Shown piece by piece: positions 36,713 to 45,536 of a stretch of 64,000 nucleotides of DNA. The first letter of the stretch is position 1; every line of letters starts with the position of its first letter. A program made the translations under genes and the position numbers. The notes under the pieces were generated by a model. That model ran no database searches. It was not told where the DNA came from and saw only the letters and a program-made list of their open reading frames with translations. Source of the DNA: Clostridia bacterium (GTDB lineage: Bacteria > Bacillota > Clostridia > Peptostreptococcales > Anaerovoracaceae); NCBI GenBank assembly GCA_902363595.1, contig CABJAP010000009.1, positions 140,794-204,793 of the forward strand. Reading direction: 5' to 3'.

Positions 36713-36945
36713 TAGCATAGGAATATTGAATGCGTAGCATTGCCTATGCTTCAAAAAAGTTTGCCTTGTGAAAGTGAGCGCGAAGTGCGAACAACGTTTC
36801 CAAAGGAAACTTTTTTATAACGCAGGAAATATCGATGCAATCGATATTGACGGAGTTTCAAAGAACGTACCTTGCGAAGCGTCGCTGCTTGTCAGCGACA
36901 TGTGTGCATAGGAAGCTTTGATTCCGTCATGCACGCGTTTTTTAT
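36713..36945 (+). promoter_or_regulatory. Structured leader with mutually exclusive stems before pnp
   Basis: In order: a hairpin with GCATAGG/CCTATGC at its base and AATGC/GCATT inside (36715-36749); a long stem 36753-36767 with 36803-36816; a perfect 9-bp hairpin AATATCGAT/ATCGATATT (36828-36848); a 13-bp stem 36848-36863 with 36916-36929 enclosing TCGCTG/CAGCGA; and a terminator-like hairpin GTGCAT/ATGCAC (36904-36934) followed by GCGTTTTTT. The last two overlap and cannot form together, the hallmark of an attenuator. Confidence 0.6.
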
Positions 36946-37005
36946 GCGGAAAACCCGCGAATTTTTAGTTTTTGAGGAGAAGAAATTAACAGGAGGTAGT
37001 TGTTA

Positions 37006-39105
37006 ATGAAATTCACTGATTACAGAACGTTTAAAACTGCTGTCGGAGGCAAACTTTTAGAGCTTGAAATCGGAAAAGTCTGCGAGATGGCAAATGGTCA
37101 GGTTATGGTAAAATACGGGGATACGGTTGTAAATGTTACAGCTGTCATGTCCAAAGAGCCCAGACCGGACATTGACTTTTTCCCGTTGAGCTGCGACTAT
37201 GAAGAAAAGATGTACGCGGCAGGAAAAATTCCAGGGGGATTTATCAAGAGAGAAGGCAGACCCAGCGAAAAAGCGATCCTGAATTGCAGATTGATGGACA
37301 GGCCGCTTCGTCCGCTGTTTCCGAAAGGATTTTTCAATGATGTACAGGTCGTTGCTACGGTTATGTGCATGGATAACGATGCTCCGTCTGAAATCGCGGC
37401 GATGATCGGATCCTCCGTAGCTCTGGCTATTTCTGATATTCCGTGGGACGGCCCTACAGGATCGGTTCTGATCGGCAGAGTGGACGGCCAGTTTGTCGTC
37501 AATCCCAGCCTGGAGCAGAGAGAAAACAGCGACATGCATCTGGTTGTTTCCGGAACAAAAGAAGCTATCATGATGGTGGAAGCGGGAGCCGACGAGGTGC
37601 CGGAAGAAGACATTCTGGATGCGATCATGTTCGCTCATGAAGAGATCAAAAAGATTGTTGCCTTTATTGAAGATATTGTAGCTGAAGTAGGCAAGCCGAA
37701 AAAGGAACTGGATCTCTATCAGGTGCCTGAGGAAATCAATACGGCTGTCAGAGCTTACGCGGAAGATAAAATGCGTGCTGCGATTCAGACTTACGACAAG
37801 ATGGAAAGACTGGACAACATGGACGCTGTGGAAGCAGAGACCAAAGAGCACTTTGAAGAAATCTATCCGGAAAATGCAAAAGATATCGATAATGTTCTCT
37901 ATGCTATCACCAAAGAGCAGGTGAGAAGTCTGATCCTGGATGACGGCATCCGCCCGGATAACCGCAAGCTGGATGAAATTCGTCCAATTTGGGTAGACAC
38001 TGGCGTTCTCCCGAGAACCCATGGTTCCGGCCTCTTTAAGAGAGGACAGACGCAGGCTCTGTCTGTTGCCACTCTGGGTGCTATGGGCGATGCGCAGACC
38101 ATCGACGGCATTACGGAGCAGACGGAAAAACGCTATATGCACCACTACAACTTCCCGCCTTATTCCGTAGGCGAAGCAAGACCAATGAGAAGTCCGGGAA
38201 GAAGAGAGATCGGACATGGAGCTCTGGCAGAACGGGCGCTGATTCCTGTGCTGCCCAGTGTGGAAGATTTCCCATATGCCATTCGCGTGGTATCGGAAAT
38301 TTTATCTTCAAACGGTTCTACTTCACAGGCATCTGTGTGCGGCAGCTGTCTGGCCCTGATGGATGCGGGTGTTCCCATTAAGGCGCCGGTTGCCGGTATC
38401 GCGATGGGACTGATTGAACGGGTTGAAGACGACGGCACCAGTAAAATGGCTATTCTATCCGACATTCAGGGAATGGAAGACTTCCTGGGCGACATGGACT
38501 TTAAGGTTGCGGGAACGGAAAAGGGTGTAACAGCCATTCAGATGGATATCAAAGTCCACGGTCTTTCCAAGCAGGTTCTGCAGGATGCGCTGGCTCAGGC
38601 TTACGAAGGCCGTATGCATATCATGAAGGAAATGCTGGATGAGCTTCCGGAGCCGAGAAAAGAGTTGTCTCCTTATGCACCAAGAATCATTTCGCTGCAG
38701 ATCGATCCGGACAAAATCAGAACCGTCATCGGGCCGGGAGGAAAGACGATCAACAAGATCATCGGCGACACGGGCGTCAAGATCGACATCGACGATACCG
38801 GACTTGTTTATATCGCTGCGCCTGATATGGACAGCGCCCATGCAGCCCTCCATGAGGTGGAAATGCTGACCAAGGACGTTGAAGTGGGTGAAATCTATGA
38901 AGGAACTGTAACCAGACTGATGAATTTCGGGGCCTTTATTGAAATCCTGCCTGGCAAGGAAGGACTCCTCCACATCTCCAAGATGGCCAAACATCGTGTA
39001 GAAAAAGTGGAAGATGTGATGAACGTCGGCGATAAGGTTAAGGTCAAGGTTACGGAAATCGACAGCCAGAACAGAATCAATCTTTCCAGAAAAGAATTAC
39101 TGTAA
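37006..39105 (+). CDS. pnp: Polyribonucleotide nucleotidyltransferase (PNPase)
   Basis: 699 residues. 3'-5' phosphorolytic exoribonuclease. Two RNase PH domains (first with [31 protein letters not shown]; second with [22 protein letters not shown] and [19 protein letters not shown]), then KH ([21 protein letters not shown]) and S1 ([31 protein letters not shown]). The ATG at 37006 has AGGAGG at 9 bases; an upstream TTG is too close. PNPase regulates its own mRNA in E. coli through a leader stem cut by RNase III; the long leader stems here could serve a similar end. Confidence 0.97.
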   Translation: MKFTDYRTFKTAVGGKLLELEIGKVCEMANGQVMVKYGDTVVNVTAVMSKEPRPDIDFFPLSCDYEEKMYAAGKIPGGFIKREGRPSEKAILNCRLMDRPLRPLFPKGFFNDVQVVATVMCMDNDAPSEIAAMIGSSVALAISDIPWDGPTGSVLIGRVDGQFVVNPSLEQRENSDMHLVVSGTKEAIMMVEAGADEVPEEDILDAIMFAHEEIKKIVAFIEDIVAEVGKPKKELDLYQVPEEINTAVRAYAEDKMRAAIQTYDKMERLDNMDAVEAETKEHFEEIYPENAKDIDNVLYAITKEQVRSLILDDGIRPDNRKLDEIRPIWVDTGVLPRTHGSGLFKRGQTQALSVATLGAMGDAQTIDGITEQTEKRYMHHYNFPPYSVGEARPMRSPGRREIGHGALAERALIPVLPSVEDFPYAIRVVSEILSSNGSTSQASVCGSCLALMDAGVPIKAPVAGIAMGLIERVEDDGTSKMAILSDIQGMEDFLGDMDFKVAGTEKGVTAIQMDIKVHGLSKQVLQDALAQAYEGRMHIMKEMLDELPEPRKELSPYAPRIISLQIDPDKIRTVIGPGGKTINKIIGDTGVKIDIDDTGLVYIAAPDMDSAHAALHEVEMLTKDVEVGEIYEGTVTRLMNFGAFIEILPGKEGLLHISKMAKHRVEKVEDVMNVGDKVKVKVTEIDSQNRINLSRKELL

Positions 39106-39443
39106 ATATAAAAGGTATGTATGACAGGAGCGAAGCCTCCTATGTACATGCAGTACGCGAGGGGCGGCGCATGAACAGAGTATCTTGATTTATTTGCCAG
39201 CCCGGCGTCTATACCTGCACCATTTTTGTGATTTTACGAAAATGGTGCTTTTTTCATAGCTTGACTGTACAGTCGATGCAGCCGGTTACACTAATTTTAC
39301 ACCGTTGTTGATAACGAACCAGCCGCTAGTAGCTTTTTTGTAAGACTATACCACATCTTGTTATATTGGCCCAGAGCCAGCTGGATTACATGGTAAACAT
39401 TGAAATTTCAAGCTTCTGACGGAAAAAGTTTTGGCCGATAGCG
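39106..39443. other. Intergenic region after pnp
   Basis: A small hairpin AGGAG/CTCCT at 39126-39141 and the terminator at 39217-39256 are visible. The rest is AT-rich with no gene seen. Confidence 0.6.
39217..39256 (+). terminator. Terminator after pnp
   Basis: A 13-bp stem (39217-39229 with 39236-39248) with GCACCATTTT/AAAATGGTGC, followed by TTTTTT. Confidence 0.88.
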
Positions 39444-39472
39444 TTGTCCTTTTTTGTAAAAAAAGTTATAAT
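39444..39472 (+). promoter_or_regulatory. Promoter of the AbrB-like gene
   Basis: TTGTCC (39444-39449), 17 bases, TATAAT (39467-39472). Confidence 0.6.
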
Positions 39473-39539
39473 CGTAGGAAAGTGAAGGATTGCAATAGTA
39501 AGAACGTTGGAAAGTCTTACAATAAGAAGGATAGTGTGT

Positions 39540-39806
39540 ATGATTGTTGAATTCAGGCAAAAGGGCCAGATAACCATACCCCGCGATATCGTAAGAAAGC
39601 TGGGGATCAAAGAAGGCGATAAGCTGGAAGTGACTGAAGAAAACGGCGCCATCAAGCTGGTACCAGTGGTGGTTTGCCCTGCCTGCTCAATCCAGGCTTT
39701 GCAAAAGGAACTGAGCGAGATCAAAATCGGCCTCCAGGGAGGAAACGAATCTCAGCTGGACCGGCTGGAAACGGTCATTCAATCCATGGAAATCATTACC
39801 AAATAA
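39540..39806 (+). CDS. AbrB/SpoVT-domain DNA-binding protein with CxxC
   Basis: 88 residues from the ATG at 39540, preceded by AGAAGG. The swapped-hairpin AbrB domain is clear (VEFRQKGQITIPRDIVRKLGIKEGDKLEVTEENGAIKLVPV, ~3-43). A CPAC motif follows and then an amphipathic helix (LQKELSEIKIGLQ...LDRLETVIQSMEII) likely to form a coiled coil. Such proteins act as transition-state regulators or antitoxins; no toxin gene adjoins it. The next gene, a wall hydrolase with its own strong promoter 10 bases away, is a possible target. Confidence 0.85.
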   Translation: MIVEFRQKGQITIPRDIVRKLGIKEGDKLEVTEENGAIKLVPVVVCPACSIQALQKELSEIKIGLQGGNESQLDRLETVIQSMEIITK

Positions 39807-39812
39807 ACATGT

Positions 39813-39842
39813 TTGACAAAAAATAACAAAAAATGATACAAT
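39813..39842 (+). promoter_or_regulatory. Promoter of the CHAP/SH3 gene
   Basis: TTGACA (39813-39818), 18 bases, TACAAT (39837-39842), about 37 bases before the start codon. Confidence 0.75.
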
Positions 39843-39878
39843 AGACAAAGATTTTATGTAAACAAAGGAGAGGCAATT

Positions 39879-41348
39879 ATGAAGCGAAGATTCCTGTCAG
39901 TGCTGCTCATACTGTTCCTGGTAGTGTCGCTGCTGGCGCCTATGGGTGCAAAACCAGAGGAAGCGTCAGCTGCCAGTTTTACCATTCGGACAAGCATGCC
40001 CAAGCTGAACGATCCCAACGCCAGATTTTATTATTCGGATTTAAACCGCTTTTGGAAGGCGGGGAGACTGGCTCCGGACTTCAAATACTATAAAGGTATC
40101 ATGGACGATGGAAGAACAGGTGGTTATGTCTGGGGCAACTGTACCTGGTGGGCTTACAGCAGAGCCAGCGAAGTTTTAGGAGAACCTCTCAACCCCAATC
40201 TGCGCGGCAATGCGGGAGACTGGTGGGACTGCAATAAAAAAGGAAAATATTATGCATACGGTTCCACACCTAAAGCTGGCGCACTGGTGGTTTACAGAAC
40301 GCATGTCGCCTTTGTGGAGAAAGTGGTCAACGGTCAGATTTATGTTTCAGAATCAGGATGGCAGACCAAAACTTACGGCCCCAGTTCCACCGATGATTTC
40401 TTCTTTCATTATGGTAAACCATGGAGCAGCAATGGTACGCCTAAAGGATACATATATGTAACTGATAAAAAACCCGCTAATCAAGGAACGGTATCGGCAA
40501 GCTACAGCGTGAGAGTCGATGTATCGGATCTGCGTATGCGAAGCGGTCCAGGAACCGGATATTCCAACATGGGTAAAATCGCCAAGGGGACTTACCAGCT
40601 GAAGGCAGTCAGCTCCGACGGAGAATGGGGACAGCTGCAAAGCAACGGCTATTGGATCAGCCTGGAATACACCACAAGAGTGACGGATTCTGCTAATTCC
40701 AATAATAACCTGAAAGCCCTCAGTGTCAGCGGCCATTCCATATCACCGGCCTTTCATGCAGGGACGACTTCCTACTCCCTTAGTGTACCCAGCAATGTAT
40801 CTTCGGTGACCATCAAAGCCACCAAGGCAAACTCCAAAGCCAGTATTTCCGGCACAGGAAAAGTTAGCCTTGCAACAGGCACCAACACCAAGAATATAAA
40901 GGTAACCGCGCAGAACGGAGGCCAAAAGACCTACACAATCAAAATAAACAGAGCGAAAGAGACGAAAGTAAAAGTGGCTGTAACTCAGTTGAACATGCGA
41001 AGCGGTCCGGGAACAAACTATAAGAGCAAAGGCAGGCTCAAAAAAGGAACCTATGTCGTTGTACAGACCAAAAATGGATGGGGTAAGCTGAAGAAAAACG
41101 GCTACTGGATCAGTCTGGCATATACCAAAGCCGGCTCCTCATCCGGCAGCTCAGCTTCAAAGGGAAGCTATAAAGTGAAAGTGAAGGTTTCCAGCCTGAA
41201 TATGCGAAGCGGTCCGGGGACCAAGTACAAGAGCAAAGGCAGGATCAAGAAGGGAACCTATGTGATCAAACAGAAGAAAAACGGATGGGGCAAGCTGAAA
41301 ACCAACGGTTATTGGATCAAGCTGTCCTATACCTCCAAAGTAAAATAG
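39879..41348 (+). CDS. Secreted CHAP amidase with SH3b repeats and cadherin-like domain
   Basis: 489 residues. Signal peptide (MKRRFLSVLLILFLVVSLLAPMG, cleavage probably near ASA). CHAP cysteine peptidase/amidase domain with Cys88 (WGNCTWWAY) and His142 (RTHVAFVE). Three SH3b repeats, each with LRMRSGPGT or LNMRSGPGT, near 210-265, 365-415 and 430-487; between the first and second lies a cadherin-like beta-sandwich (LKALSVSGHSISPAFHAGTTSYSLSVPS) of the type common in Clostridia surface proteins. It should cut peptidoglycan cross-bridges outside the cell. GGAGAGG precedes the ATG. Confidence 0.9.
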   Translation: MKRRFLSVLLILFLVVSLLAPMGAKPEEASAASFTIRTSMPKLNDPNARFYYSDLNRFWKAGRLAPDFKYYKGIMDDGRTGGYVWGNCTWWAYSRASEVLGEPLNPNLRGNAGDWWDCNKKGKYYAYGSTPKAGALVVYRTHVAFVEKVVNGQIYVSESGWQTKTYGPSSTDDFFFHYGKPWSSNGTPKGYIYVTDKKPANQGTVSASYSVRVDVSDLRMRSGPGTGYSNMGKIAKGTYQLKAVSSDGEWGQLQSNGYWISLEYTTRVTDSANSNNNLKALSVSGHSISPAFHAGTTSYSLSVPSNVSSVTIKATKANSKASISGTGKVSLATGTNTKNIKVTAQNGGQKTYTIKINRAKETKVKVAVTQLNMRSGPGTNYKSKGRLKKGTYVVVQTKNGWGKLKKNGYWISLAYTKAGSSSGSSASKGSYKVKVKVSSLNMRSGPGTKYKSKGRIKKGTYVIKQKKNGWGKLKTNGYWIKLSYTSKVK

Positions 41349-41420
41349 CAAGAGGTATGAGGAGTTTAATAGGTTTAAATATTGGATAAACTATGATAAA
41401 ATGGAAAGAACGTAAAACAG

Positions 41421-41459
41421 AATTCCCTATTTGGAGAAAAACTGAATAGGGAATTTTGC
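41421..41459 (+). terminator. Hairpin between CHAP gene and YgiQ gene
   Basis: AATTCCCTATT and AATAGGGAATT form an 11-bp stem followed by TTTG; it ends about 10 bases before the next ribosome site. Confidence 0.65.
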
Positions 41460-41478
41460 AGTTTAAAAGGAGAGCAGT

Positions 41479-43278
41479 GTGTTTTTACCGGTTTCAAAAA
41501 AAGATATGGAAGAGAGGGGATGGCAGCAGGCGGATTTTGTCTTGGTGACAGGAGATGCCTATGTGGATCACCCGTCCTTTGGCACAGCGATCATCAGTAG
41601 ATTGCTGGAACGGTTCGGCTATAAAGTGGCGGTCCTTGCTCAGCCCGACTGGCGTTCGGTGAAGGACTTTACCCGATTTGGAAAGCCGCGGCTGGGATTT
41701 TTAATCAACAGCGGAAATGTGGATTCCATGGTCAATCATTTTTCCGTGTTCAAGCACAGGCGGAAAACCGACCATTATTCCCCCGGCGGCAAAGCCGGCC
41801 TGCGCCCCGACCGGGCCGTGATCGTCTACAGCAACAAAGCGCGGGAAGCTTACAAAGATACACCCATTATCATCGGCGGACTGGAAGCCAGCCTGCGCAG
41901 ATTGGGCCACTACGATTACTGGGACGACAAGGTACGCCGCTCCATTTTGCTTGATGCAAAAGCCGATATCCTCATATATGGAATGGGGGAACGGGCGGTG
42001 ATCCAAATCGCCGAAGCCCTTGATTCAGGTCTTGAAGCCAAAGATGTGGGGTGGATCGGGGGAACCTGCGTCAAAGGCAGCCTGAAGGACGCTGACGACC
42101 AAACCATTGTGCTCCCATCCTTTGAAGAAATTCAAAGCAGCAAGAGGCGATACGGCGACAGTTTCGCTCTCCAATACCGAAACAACGATGCGATCGCAGG
42201 AAAACAGATGATGGAACCTTACGGCGATGATCTGTGTGTGGTTCAGAACATTCCCCAGCCACCTCTTGAGCGGGAAGAGCTGGATCAGATTTATGAACTG
42301 CCATATGAAGGAGAAGCCCACCCCATGTACGAAAAGGAGGGGGGCGTTCCCGCCCTGAAAGAAGTCCGGTTCAGCCTGACCAGCAGCAGAGGCTGCTTCG
42401 GCGGGTGCAGTTTTTGCGCCCTCACCTATCATCAGGGAAGGGCCCTGCGCAGCCGGAGCATCGATTCCCTGTTAAAAGAAGCAGAGTCCATGACCCGCAG
42501 CAAGGATTTCAAAGGGTACATCCACGATGTGGGTGGTCCTACGGCCAACTTCCGTTATCCGGCGTGCAAAAAACAATTGGAGGCAGGTGTGTGCAAGGAG
42601 AAAGACTGCCTCTATCCCAAACCTTGCCCGCAGATGAACGTCGACCACAGCGAATACCGCAGACTTCTCAAGGAACTGCGCAGCCTGCCGGGGGTAAAGA
42701 AAGTGTTTATCCGTTCAGGAATCCGCTACGATTATGTGATGGCGGACAAAGACGAGTCCTTCCTTTGGGAACTGTGCCGCCATCATATCAGCGGAACCCT
42801 CAAGGTAGCGCCGGAGCACATATCGCCCCAAGTGCTCAAATACATGCGTAAACCTGGTAAAGAAATCTTTCAGGCCTTCACCAGCCGCTATAAAACAATC
42901 AACAAAGAGCTGGGGAAAAAGCAGTATTTGATTCCTTACTTGATCTCCTCCCACCCGGGCAGCAGACTGGAAGATGCCATAGAACTGGCGCTCTTTCTCA
43001 AGGAAAACCATTTTATTCCCGACCAGGTGCAGGACTTTTACCCGACGCCGGGGACCTTGTCCACATGTATGTACTATACGGAGCAGGACCCATTTACCGG
43101 GGAAGCGGTTTATGTGGCCAAAGATCTGAAAGACAAAAAAATGCAGCGGGCTCTGATCCATTTTCATAAGCCGGAAAACCGCCGGCTGGTGAAGCTTGCC
43201 CTGGAAAAAGCAAAGAGAAAGGATCTGATCCCAGTGCTGCTGGAACAGAATAAAAGCAAGAAAGGCAGAAAACGATGA
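41479..43278 (+). CDS. YgiQ-family radical SAM protein
   Basis: 599 residues. Radical SAM enzyme of unknown substrate. N-terminal domain (QADFVLVTGDAYVDHPSFGTAIISRLLERFGYKVAVLAQPDW) with a B12-binding-like fold typical of YgiQ, the cluster motif SSRGCFGGCSFCALTYHQGR (Cys 306, 310, 313), and the Cys-rich segment CKKQLEAGVCKEKDCLYPKPCPQ. GTG start with AGGAGAG. Its stop overlaps the start of a DNA methyltransferase gene by four bases, an unexpected partnership. Confidence 0.92.
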   Translation: MFLPVSKKDMEERGWQQADFVLVTGDAYVDHPSFGTAIISRLLERFGYKVAVLAQPDWRSVKDFTRFGKPRLGFLINSGNVDSMVNHFSVFKHRRKTDHYSPGGKAGLRPDRAVIVYSNKAREAYKDTPIIIGGLEASLRRLGHYDYWDDKVRRSILLDAKADILIYGMGERAVIQIAEALDSGLEAKDVGWIGGTCVKGSLKDADDQTIVLPSFEEIQSSKRRYGDSFALQYRNNDAIAGKQMMEPYGDDLCVVQNIPQPPLEREELDQIYELPYEGEAHPMYEKEGGVPALKEVRFSLTSSRGCFGGCSFCALTYHQGRALRSRSIDSLLKEAESMTRSKDFKGYIHDVGGPTANFRYPACKKQLEAGVCKEKDCLYPKPCPQMNVDHSEYRRLLKELRSLPGVKKVFIRSGIRYDYVMADKDESFLWELCRHHISGTLKVAPEHISPQVLKYMRKPGKEIFQAFTSRYKTINKELGKKQYLIPYLISSHPGSRLEDAIELALFLKENHFIPDQVQDFYPTPGTLSTCMYYTEQDPFTGEAVYVAKDLKDKKMQRALIHFHKPENRRLVKLALEKAKRKDLIPVLLEQNKSKKGRKR

Positions 43279-44627
43279 GCTTGATCTATTTACTTCCTTC
43301 CATTCTGGAGGAGAGCCGCAGCGAATACCAGGAGATAAAAAATTCCATACCAGGAGGCAGGAGTTTCTGCCCGGTGGAAAGGATCAATCATACAGAGGAA
43401 GAGAGCGCCAGCCTTCTGGCCCGGGGAGATAACCTGGAATTCATCCAGTACTTGATCCGGGAAAAAGAGCTGGAAGGCAAGATTCAGCTGATTTATATGG
43501 ACCCTCCCTTTTATTCCAAGGCCAGCTACGATGCGGTCATCAAACTAAAGTCGCCCCTTGTGGACGATTCGCCGGCTATAAAGCCGACTGCTTACGATGA
43601 TCTGTGGAAGACCGGTATGGAAGAATACTTGCGCATGCTCTGCGTCCGCTTTTTTTTCATTCGCGACCTGCTGGCGGAAGAGGGATGCTTTTGGGTCCAC
43701 TTGGACTGGCACGTGGTTCATTATGTGAAAATTCTATTGGATGAAATCTTCGGCGAAGATCGCTTTGTCAATGAAATCATCTGGAACTACAAGTCCGGCG
43801 GAACGGGCAAACGAAACTTTTCCAGAAAACATGATACGCTATTGTTTTATGGAAAGAGCAAGAAGTATTATTTTCAGCCTCTTCAGGAAAAGTCCTATAA
43901 TCGGGGCTACAAACCTTACCGATTTAAGGGCGTCAAAGAGTATAAGGATGAACTGGGCTGGTATACGATGGTCAATATGAAAGATGTGTGGCAGGTGGAT
44001 ATGGTAGGGAGAACCTCTGCTGAACGGACCGGTTACGCTACCCAAAAACCGGAACAGCTCCTTTCCCGGATCGTGGAAAGCTGCAGCAGGCCGGGCGATC
44101 TATGTGCAGACTTTTTCGGAGGGTCGGGAACCTTGGCGGCGACCGCGGAAAAACTGGGCAGACAGTGGATTTCCTGCGATGTGGGAGGCATCGCCACAGC
44201 CAGCAGTCTGAAACGTATGTCCGTAAAAAAGAGTACATTTACATTGCTGGAAACGGAAGCAGACGAACAAAGTGAAGAATTGAAGGTTAGTCTGGAAACC
44301 GAGCCTATCGAATTTACGGATAAAAAGCTGGTGACCGTGACGCTCAAGGGCTATGATCTGGACTTGCGGCATATTCCCTTGGAAGGGAAGGACCGGGAAG
44401 TGATCAAAAAATTCCGTAAAAAAGATCCGCTTCAGCTGCTGGAGTACTGGAGTGTGGATTTCCAATACGATGGAAAAATCCATAATCCCCAATTTTCCTT
44501 TCCCAAGGAAAAAGACCGAATTGAGAAAGTTTGCCGGCAGATCGGATACAATATTAATAAGATCAGTATTCGTGCCGTGGATGTGTTCGGCAACAGCACA
44601 CTGACAATTTTACAAGCGGGAGTATAA
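43275..44627 (+). CDS. Orphan site-specific DNA methyltransferase (beta-class)
   Basis: 450 residues. Catalytic motif IV DPPF at residues 76-79 precedes the SAM-binding motif I (ADFFGGSGTLAATAEKLGRQWISCD, ~280), the order of beta-class N6-adenine/N4-cytosine methylases. Between them are NEIIWNYKSGGTGKRNFSRKHDTLLFYGKS and TGYATQKPEQLLSRI. The last ~130 residues, including LEYWSVDFQYDG, are found in modification subunits of type III-like systems. No restriction gene is near, so it is an orphan. The start overlaps the YgiQ gene (ATGA). Confidence 0.88.
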   Translation: MSLIYLLPSILEESRSEYQEIKNSIPGGRSFCPVERINHTEEESASLLARGDNLEFIQYLIREKELEGKIQLIYMDPPFYSKASYDAVIKLKSPLVDDSPAIKPTAYDDLWKTGMEEYLRMLCVRFFFIRDLLAEEGCFWVHLDWHVVHYVKILLDEIFGEDRFVNEIIWNYKSGGTGKRNFSRKHDTLLFYGKSKKYYFQPLQEKSYNRGYKPYRFKGVKEYKDELGWYTMVNMKDVWQVDMVGRTSAERTGYATQKPEQLLSRIVESCSRPGDLCADFFGGSGTLAATAEKLGRQWISCDVGGIATASSLKRMSVKKSTFTLLETEADEQSEELKVSLETEPIEFTDKKLVTVTLKGYDLDLRHIPLEGKDREVIKKFRKKDPLQLLEYWSVDFQYDGKIHNPQFSFPKEKDRIEKVCRQIGYNINKISIRAVDVFGNSTLTILQAGV

Positions 44628-44630
44628 TGG

Positions 44631-45536
44631 ATGAGCAAAATCAAAGAGCCAAAATTGGTCAAAGAACAAGTTAAGGCCGCTGCTGTCGATCTCTTTTTCA
44701 TGCTGGCGGCCTGCTGTGTGGGCGCTTTTTCCACAGTAGGCGTGATGATCCCCAACGGCCTCACCAGCGGCGGACTGACCGGCATTGTGCGGATCGTTCA
44801 AAATTACGTGCCTTTGGATTTTTCGCTGCTTTATTACGGCGGCTCGATTTTGATCCTGATCATTGCTGTGATTTTTCTGGGACTGAGGGAATTTCGAAAA
44901 ATCCTGCTGCTGACCATCGTTTATCCGGCGGTGATGTTTCTCTTTGAAAAACTGGATCTCCAGCTGCTGGAGGACAAGGATGTGCTGCTGGCGGCGGTAT
45001 TCTGCGGCGTTTTTTCCGGCATCTGCGTGGGCCTGGTCTTTTGGCGGGGATACTCCTTCAGCGGCACCGAGGCCATTGCCAAAATCCTGAAAAAGAAGCT
45101 CTTTCCTTATTACAGTCTCAGCAAGATTCTGCTGGCCATCGACGGGGTGATTATTGTCGTATCAGCTTTTATCTTCGGCCGCAACATTGCTCTCTATGCT
45201 CTGATAACCCAGGTGATCATCAGCAGAATGGTGGATATCGTCATGTACGGCTTTGAAACGAAGATCGTTCGCTTGGAGATCATCACTTCGCAGGATCAGG
45301 CGGTGAGCCGGTATATCATCGAGGATATTCAGAGGGGCGTTTCCAGTGTGAAGATAACAGGCGAATACACAAAAAACCAGTATACCCAGCTCAGCGTCAT
45401 GTGTTCGCCAAGAGAAAGCATACTGGTAAAGCGCAAGGTCGCAGATCTGGATAAGAAGGCTCTGGTGACCGTTCTTCCTGTGGAAACCGTCTGGGGCACG
45501 GGAGAAGGGTTTAATGATCTTGAAAAGGATCAGTGA
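44631..45536 (+). CDS. YitT-family membrane protein (DUF161/DUF2179)
   Basis: 301 residues. Five or six membrane segments carry the YitT features (PNGLTSGGLTGIVRIVQNYVPLDFSLLYYGGSIL and FWRGYSFSGTEAIAKILKK), with a cytoplasmic C-terminal DUF2179 domain (RYIIEDIQRGVSSVKITGEYTKNQYTQLSVMCSPRE). Function of the family is unsettled. It begins three bases after the methyltransferase stop and may be the last gene of that unit. It converges with a histidine kinase, overlapping by seven bases. Confidence 0.88.
   Translation: MSKIKEPKLVKEQVKAAAVDLFFMLAACCVGAFSTVGVMIPNGLTSGGLTGIVRIVQNYVPLDFSLLYYGGSILILIIAVIFLGLREFRKILLLTIVYPAVMFLFEKLDLQLLEDKDVLLAAVFCGVFSGICVGLVFWRGYSFSGTEAIAKILKKKLFPYYSLSKILLAIDGVIIVVSAFIFGRNIALYALITQVIISRMVDIVMYGFETKIVRLEIITSQDQAVSRYIIEDIQRGVSSVKITGEYTKNQYTQLSVMCSPRESILVKRKVADLDKKALVTVLPVETVWGTGEGFNDLEKDQ

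Noticed and set aside
43275..44627. Complete restriction-modification system
   Set aside because: Only a methyltransferase is present; neighbours are YgiQ and YitT, with no endonuclease gene.
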